DNA from: Tritonibacter horizontis
GTDB taxonomy: Bacteria; Pseudomonadota; Alphaproteobacteria; Rhodobacterales; Rhodobacteraceae
NCBI RefSeq assembly: GCF_001518015.1
Contig: NZ_LPUY01000065.1
Span: 1-64,000 of the forward strand
DNA length: 64,000 bases
Direction: 5' to 3'
In this document: in pieces, positions 59,580 to 64,000 of the stretch
Position numbering within the stretch: the stretch's first letter is position 1
Layout: every line of letters begins with the position of its first letter
Made by a program: the position numbers and the translations under genes
Notes under the pieces: model-generated
What the model was told of the DNA's origin: nothing
The model's input: only the letters and a program-made list of their open reading frames with translations
Database searches by the model: none

Positions 59580-59604
59580 GGGGCCTGCGCCTCCCCCGCC
59601 ACCG
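59580..59604 (+). repeat. Second copy of the GGGGCCTGCGCC...GCCACCG motif
   Basis: GGGGCCTGCGCC (59580-59591) and GCCACCG (59598-59604) repeat the motif found at 58917-58935, here with a 6-bp insertion and without the left arm of the palindrome. Confidence 0.4.
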
Positions 59605-59638
59605 ATGGAGTGGCTTGAGCTTTACTGCATTTCATGAT

Positions 59639-59653
59639 TGTTACGTTATAACA
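59639..59653. promoter_or_regulatory. Zur-like operator upstream of the COG0523 gene
   Basis: TGTTACGTTATAACA has the inverted arms TGTTA/TAACA and the TTATAAC core of proteobacterial Zur boxes. It ends 19 bp before the ATG, overlapping the probable promoter, as expected for zinc-dependent repression. Confidence 0.55.
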
Positions 59654-59672
59654 CATTGTACAGGAGTCACGC

Positions 59673-60887
59673 ATGTCCGATCCCCGCCTTCCCGTTACCG
59701 TGCTGTCCGGTTTTCTCGGCGCGGGCAAGACCACGCTGCTCAACCGGATCCTGAACAACCGCGAGGGGCGTCGGGTTGCGGTGATTGTCAACGACATGTC
59801 CGACGTCAACATCGACGCGGATCTGGTGCGGGCCGGCGGCGCGGACCTCAGCCAGACCGAGGAAACGCTGGTGGAAATGTCCAACGGCTGCATCTGCTGC
59901 ACCCTGCGCGACGACCTTCTGGCAGAGGTCCGACGGCTGGCGCTGGCAGCCCGTTTTGACTACCTGCTTATCGAGTCGACCGGGATTTCGGAGCCGCTGC
60001 CAGTGGCGGCGACCTTTGATTTCCGCGACAGTGCAGGCGAGAGCCTGTCGGATGTGGCCCGGCTGGACACCATGGTCACCGTCGTGGACGCGGTGAATTT
60101 GCTGGCAGATTTCGCCAGCCATGACCGGCTCACCGACCGGGGCGAGGCCCTGGGCCAGGCGGATGACCGCACTTTGGTGCATTTGCTGACGGATCAGATC
60201 GAATTTGCCGACGTCGTGATCCTCAACAAGGTCAGCCGCGCCACAGTTGACCAGCGCGATGCGGCCCGCAAGATCATTCGCAGCCTCAACGCCGATGCTG
60301 AGATCATCGAAGCGGACTACAGCAATGTGCCAGCGGACAAGGTTCTCGACACCGGTTTGTTCGACTTTGAAAAGGCCCATGAACATCCGATGTGGGCCAA
60401 GGAGCTCTATGGCTTTGCCGATCACATTCCCGAAACGGAGGAATATGGCATTGCCTCTTTCACCTACCGCGCCCCGGCCCCCTTTGACCCGCAGAAGATC
60501 CATGCCGTCCTGAATGACACCCTGCCCGGCGTGATCCGCGCCAAGGGGCATTTCTGGATCGCAACGCGCCCGGATTGGGTGGCGGAGTTTTCGCTGGCCG
60601 GGGCCCTGTCCAGCGTGGCGCCGCTCGGGACCTGGTGGGCCGCCGTGCCGCGCGACCGCTGGCCAACGCATGATCAGGCGCAGGCCTATATTCAGCGTCA
60701 CTGGCAAGAACCGTTCGGGGATCGTCGCCAGGAACTGGTTTTCATCGGGGCCGGGATCGACTGGCCGCTGCTGAAGTCCAGGCTGGATGACTGCCTGGTC
60801 GCAGGGGCGAACCGGGACACACTTTCCCGGTATGAAGGCGCGCCGGACCCGTTCCCGGTCTGGCGGCGACAGCCCGCAGCGCAGTGA
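59673..60887 (+). CDS. COG0523 GTP-binding metallochaperone-like protein (ZigA/YciC type)
   Basis: G3E GTPase of 404 residues: P-loop [22 protein letters not shown], the metal-binding CxCC in [35 protein letters not shown], and a long C-terminal domain with [21 protein letters not shown] and [10 protein letters not shown]. This subgroup (ZigA/ZagA/YciC) is often Zur-controlled and delivers zinc to client enzymes during zinc starvation. A Zur-like box and CAGGAG site precede it. It differs clearly in length and sequence from the shorter CobW-type protein at 12.1 kb. It lies between rpsO and pnp. Confidence 0.9.
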   Translation: MSDPRLPVTVLSGFLGAGKTTLLNRILNNREGRRVAVIVNDMSDVNIDADLVRAGGADLSQTEETLVEMSNGCICCTLRDDLLAEVRRLALAARFDYLLIESTGISEPLPVAATFDFRDSAGESLSDVARLDTMVTVVDAVNLLADFASHDRLTDRGEALGQADDRTLVHLLTDQIEFADVVILNKVSRATVDQRDAARKIIRSLNADAEIIEADYSNVPADKVLDTGLFDFEKAHEHPMWAKELYGFADHIPETEEYGIASFTYRAPAPFDPQKIHAVLNDTLPGVIRAKGHFWIATRPDWVAEFSLAGALSSVAPLGTWWAAVPRDRWPTHDQAQAYIQRHWQEPFGDRRQELVFIGAGIDWPLLKSRLDDCLVAGANRDTLSRYEGAPDPFPVWRRQPAAQ

Positions 60888-61183
60888 CCATGGGCGCGCG
60901 GCATCGAAACGGCAACCGGGGCGCGGTGGCACTGCCCCTGCGGCGGCGACAAGAGGACCCGATGCAGGCCTATGACCGCCTGCCCGCCGCCCTGCGCGCC
61001 TGGATTCAAGGCGCGCGTCTGCCCTGGTCGGCGCAATCCTGTCACCGCATCTGGCAGGCCGCGCGCCGCGACGGGTTGGACCCCGAGGCCGCATTGGACC
61101 GGCTGGAGGCCGCCGAACAAAGGACCCTCCAGGCGATCCGGCAGCGGCAGCAGGCCCCCAAGCCCGGCGTCCCCCGAAGCTGA
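60884..61183 (+). CDS. Small conserved protein (DUF6525-like)
   Basis: A 99-residue basic protein beginning [20 protein letters not shown], followed by [33 protein letters not shown] and a helical C-terminal half. It resembles a small Rhodobacterales-specific family (DUF6525 from memory); no function is known. The GTG at 60884 overlaps the TGA of the COG0523 gene (GTGA), or it may start at the ATG two codons on. Either way it is translationally coupled to the GTPase. Confidence 0.7.
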   Translation: MTMGARHRNGNRGAVALPLRRRQEDPMQAYDRLPAALRAWIQGARLPWSAQSCHRIWQAARRDGLDPEAALDRLEAAEQRTLQAIRQRQQAPKPGVPRS

Positions 61184-61354
61184 GCGAGCTCTTTCTTTCT
61201 GCGCCAAAGTCATGTAAGGGCGGACTATCTGAGACGATGTGCCAGGACCCCGGTACGCGAAAGCAAGATAAGAAGGGGTCGGCGGCAATGGGGCCGCTAC
61301 GCAATATGGAGACCCGGGATACGCCTGGGAGCGCTCCGACTTAGGATACGACAG

Positions 61355-63496
61355 ATGTTCAATGTGACGACAAAGACAATGCAGTGGGGCGAAGAAACGC
61401 TCACGCTGGAAACGGGTAAGGTTGCGCGCCAGGCAGATGGCACCGTGATCGCGACCCTGGGCGAAACCTCGGTCATGGCCAACGTGACCTACGCCCGCGC
61501 CCAGAAGCCCGGTCAGGATTTCTTTCCGCTGACCGTGCACTACCAGGAAAAATACTATGCCGCCGGTAAAATTCCGGGCGGCTTTTTCAAACGCGAAGCG
61601 CGTCCGACCGAAAAGGAAACGCTGACAGCCCGTTTGATCGACCGACCGATCCGCCCGCTGTTCGTCCCCGGCTTCAAAAACGAAGTTCTGGTGATGTGCA
61701 CGGTGCTGTCCCACGATCTGGTCAATGACCCCGATATCGTCGCGATGATCGCAGCCTCTGCAGCGCTGACCATTTCCGGCGTGCCGTTCATGGGCCCGAT
61801 CGCCTGCTGCCGCGTTGGCTATGAGGGCGGCGATTACGTCCTGAACCCGACCGTGGATGACATGCAGGACCTGCGCCTGAACCCCGATCAGCGCCTCGAC
61901 CTGGTTGTGGCCGGCACCAAAGACGCCGTCATGATGGTGGAATCCGAAGCTTACGAGCTGACCGAAGAAGAAATGCTGGGTGCGGTGAATTTTGCCCACG
62001 AGCAGATCCAGCCGGTTATCGACCTGATCATTGATCTGGCCGAAGAAACCGCCAAGGAACCCTTCGATTTTGTTGCGCCGGATTATTCCGAACTGTTCGC
62101 CGTGGTCAAAGCCGCCGGCGAAGAGAAAATGCGCGCGGCCTATGCGATCTCTGACAAGCAGGAGCGCGTTGCCGCTGTTGCCGCCGTCAAGACGGAGATC
62201 ATCGAAGGTCTGAGCGACGAGCAAAAAGAAGACGCCAACCTCGGCTCCGCGCTGAAAAAGCTCGAGTCCGGCGTTCTGCGCGGTGACGTGGTCAAGAACG
62301 GCCGCCGCATCGACGGTCGCGCCCTGGATGAGGTCCGCCCGATCCAGTCCGAAACCGGCCTGCTGCCGCGGACCCACGGCTCTGCCCTGTTCACCCGCGG
62401 TGAAACGCAGGGTCTGGTTGTGACCACGCTGGGCACCGGCGACGACGAGCAGTTCATCGACGCGCTGCACGGCAATTTCAAATCCAACTTCCTGCTGCAT
62501 TACAACTTCCCGCCCTACTCGGTGGGTGAAGTTGGCCGCGTTGGCTCCCCCGGTCGCCGTGAAATCGGCCACGGCAAGCTGGCATGGCGCGCGTTGCAGG
62601 CGGTTCTGCCGGCCCCGACCGACTTCCCCTACACCATCCGCGTGGTCTCCGAGATCACCGAATCCAACGGCTCCTCTTCGATGGCGTCCGTTTGCGGTGG
62701 CTCCCTGTCCATGATGGACGCGGGCGTTCCGCTGAAAGCACCGGTTGCCGGTGTTGCGATGGGTCTGGTTCTGGAAGAGGACGGCTCCTACGGCATCCTG
62801 ACCGATATCCTCGGCGACGAAGATCACCTCGGCGACATGGATTTCAAGGTTGCGGGCACCGAAGCGGGCATCACCAGCCTGCAGATGGACATCAAGGTCG
62901 CAGGCATCACGCCTGACATCATGAAGTCCGCACTGGCGCAGGCGAAAGCCGGCCGTCTGCACATCCTGGGTGAAATGGCCAAGGCGCTGACCGAAGCCTC
63001 CGAATTCTCCGAGCACGCACCGCGTATCGAGACCATGACCGTGCCCACCGACAAGATCCGTGAAGTGATCGGTTCCGGCGGCAAGGTCATCCGCGAGATC
63101 GTCGAAGTCTCTGGTGCCAAGGTCGACATCAACGACGACGGTGTCATCAAGATCGCATCTGCCAATGGCGAGGCCATCAAGAAGGCCTATGACATGATCT
63201 ATTCGATCGTGGCGGAGCCGGAAGAAGGCGCGGTCTACACCGGTAAAGTCGTGAAGATCGTCGATTTCGGCGCCTTCGTGAACTTCTTCGGCAAGCGCGA
63301 CGGCCTTGTGCACGTCAGCCAGATCGAAAACCGCCGCCTGAACCACCCCAGCGATGTGCTGAAGGAAGGTCAGGAAGTGAAAGTCAAGCTTCTGGGCTTT
63401 GACGATCGCGGCAAGGTGCGCCTGTCCATGAAGATCGTGGACCAGGAAACCGGCGAAGAGATCGTGGCCGAGAAAAAAGAAGACACCGCCGACTAA
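61355..63496 (+). CDS. pnp: Polynucleotide phosphorylase
   Basis: Trimeric 3'-5' exoribonuclease and degradosome component, 713 residues. Two RNase PH domains (the first starting [19 protein letters not shown], the second with [22 protein letters not shown]), the [19 protein letters not shown] catalytic region, KH domain ([20 protein letters not shown], about 565) and S1 domain ([31 protein letters not shown]). The 170-bp leader ahead of the ATG is long and could carry the usual RNase III-type autoregulatory structure. Confidence 0.98.
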   Translation: MFNVTTKTMQWGEETLTLETGKVARQADGTVIATLGETSVMANVTYARAQKPGQDFFPLTVHYQEKYYAAGKIPGGFFKREARPTEKETLTARLIDRPIRPLFVPGFKNEVLVMCTVLSHDLVNDPDIVAMIAASAALTISGVPFMGPIACCRVGYEGGDYVLNPTVDDMQDLRLNPDQRLDLVVAGTKDAVMMVESEAYELTEEEMLGAVNFAHEQIQPVIDLIIDLAEETAKEPFDFVAPDYSELFAVVKAAGEEKMRAAYAISDKQERVAAVAAVKTEIIEGLSDEQKEDANLGSALKKLESGVLRGDVVKNGRRIDGRALDEVRPIQSETGLLPRTHGSALFTRGETQGLVVTTLGTGDDEQFIDALHGNFKSNFLLHYNFPPYSVGEVGRVGSPGRREIGHGKLAWRALQAVLPAPTDFPYTIRVVSEITESNGSSSMASVCGGSLSMMDAGVPLKAPVAGVAMGLVLEEDGSYGILTDILGDEDHLGDMDFKVAGTEAGITSLQMDIKVAGITPDIMKSALAQAKAGRLHILGEMAKALTEASEFSEHAPRIETMTVPTDKIREVIGSGGKVIREIVEVSGAKVDINDDGVIKIASANGEAIKKAYDMIYSIVAEPEEGAVYTGKVVKIVDFGAFVNFFGKRDGLVHVSQIENRRLNHPSDVLKEGQEVKVKLLGFDDRGKVRLSMKIVDQETGEEIVAEKKEDTAD

Positions 63497-63505
63497 GTCG
63501 CGGTG

Positions 63506-63541
63506 CGCGCCGGGACAGTGTCGCCCTGTCCCGGCGCGTCT
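63506..63541 (+). terminator. Terminator of pnp
   Basis: CGCGCCGGGACAG pairs perfectly with CTGTCCCGGCGCG (13 bp) around a 7-nt loop, 9 bp after the pnp stop, followed by TCTTCTCTC rather than a pure T-tract. Confidence 0.8.
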
Positions 63542-63650
63542 TCTCTCAAGACCCGCTTTCCGCCGCAATGCCTGCGGCGGGGCCATACCATCCCAGGGCA
63601 CGGCAAGGGCCCCGTCCCTCAGCAACCGACACAAGAGTTGGAGACCGGCT

Positions 63651-64000
63651 GTGCCTTCGGAACCAATCCAGACATTTCTATCCGCCGCCGCGCCACGCTG
63701 GGCGCAGACTGGCAGCGCCGCACCCGCCGGGCGGGTCATTGCGCATCTCCGCGACCCCAAGGGGACGGACCACACAGCCCATGCGGATCTGGCGCAAGAG
63801 ATCGCGTTTCTGTCCCAGCCCCGCGCGCAAACACCGCTTTTTGTCAGTTATTACACCAAGGACACCCCCTATGAGGCCCTAGCCGACCGGCTGCGGACCT
63901 CGCTTGATGCGCTGGGTCTGCCCCATCGGATCGAACCTATTGCGACACGCGGCAGCTGGGTGGCAAACACCGGCCTGAAAGCCGGGTTCATCGAAGAGAT
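63651..64000 (+). CDS. 5' part of a probable nucleotide-sugar-transferase-like gene
   Basis: An open frame runs to the window edge from a GTG at 63651 preceded by TTGGAGACC. It encodes 116 residues with no stop, starting VPSEPIQTFLSAAAP. The later part, PLFVSYYTKDTPYEALADRL...ALGLPHRIEPI followed by GSWVANTGLKAGFIEE, resembles the start of nucleotide-diphospho-sugar-transferase-like proteins (Y..D.PY, then W...KP/A.FI). Other frames here give no family match. The 3' end is outside the window. Confidence 0.55.
   Translation, partial: MPSEPIQTFLSAAAPRWAQTGSAAPAGRVIAHLRDPKGTDHTAHADLAQEIAFLSQPRAQTPLFVSYYTKDTPYEALADRLRTSLDALGLPHRIEPIATRGSWVANTGLKAGFIEE

Noticed and set aside
60698-63775. Open frame of 1025 codons on the - strand
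   Set aside because: Antisense to pnp and the end of the COG0523 gene; composition is biased and no domain is recognisable.
1-64000. Prophage, transposon or genomic-island signals
   Set aside because: No integrase, transposase, att-like direct repeat around the tRNA, or abrupt change in gene character was seen; the tRNA-Val is followed directly by rpmJ.

Overview
The window is GC-rich chromosomal DNA of an alphaproteobacterium, almost certainly Rhodobacterales (roseobacter/rhodobacter lineage). The evidence is the gene neighbourhoods rbfA-truB-rpsO-pnp, rsmB-heparinase-purH-lspA-DUF3035 lipoprotein-paired M16 peptidases and deoC-ALDH16, together with a 41-residue zinc-free ribosomal protein L36. 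No phage, transposon, CRISPR array or rRNA is visible. There is one tRNA, Val(GAC). Most of the window is dense, ordinary core genome.

Layout. 0.2-7 kb: msrQ-msrP (methionine sulfoxide repair), an orphan FMN-glutamate-synthase-domain protein, clpB with a heat-shock type promoter, then pyrF. 7-10 kb: a likely unannotated small RNA with its own terminator, a Nudix hydrolase divergent from DNA polymerase IV (dinB, with an N-terminal zinc ribbon), and an N-formylglutamate amidohydrolase. 10.2-14.7 kb: tRNA-Val, L36, then a dispersed ferric-iron importer (binding protein and fused permease on opposite strands, with a CobW-type GTPase between them and no ATPase).

14.8-27.1 kb: the most system-like region. 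A complete branched-chain-amino-acid-type ABC importer (two ATPases, two permeases, a binding protein) is bracketed by two different acyl/aryl-CoA ligases. A small SHOCT-like membrane protein gene is inserted on the opposite strand, and a cytoplasmic hybrid histidine kinase/OmpR-type regulator pair is divergent from the block. I read it as an uptake, activation and sensing module for an organic acid, substrate unknown.

27.2-31.1 kb: WGR protein, then histidine phosphatase, GST and two separate saccharopine dehydrogenases (lysine via saccharopine). 31.3-37 kb: a soluble PAS histidine kinase whose 3' end overlaps a membrane adenylate/guanylate cyclase, then rmuC and mutL (with an endonuclease motif). 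37-41 kb: a Mn/Zn/Fe ABC importer of TroABCD type, preceded by a Fur-type box in the region it shares with divergent deoC; deoC is followed by a bacterial ALDH16.

44.6-57 kb: housekeeping (M16 peptidase pair, DUF3035 lipoprotein, lspA, purH, heparinase-like protein, rsmB, DUF1674, dapB, rbfA, DUF2233, truB). 57-64 kb: a DUF1643 protein behind two palindromes, a membrane-anchored RTX-repeat protein, hairpin-rich spacers, rpsO, a COG0523 GTPase behind a Zur-like box, a small overlapping protein, pnp, and the 5' part of a probable sugar-transferase-like gene cut by the window edge.

Starts were chosen by ribosome-binding site and family length; several differ from the longest possible ORF. All functional calls come from reading motifs and context; no database search was run.
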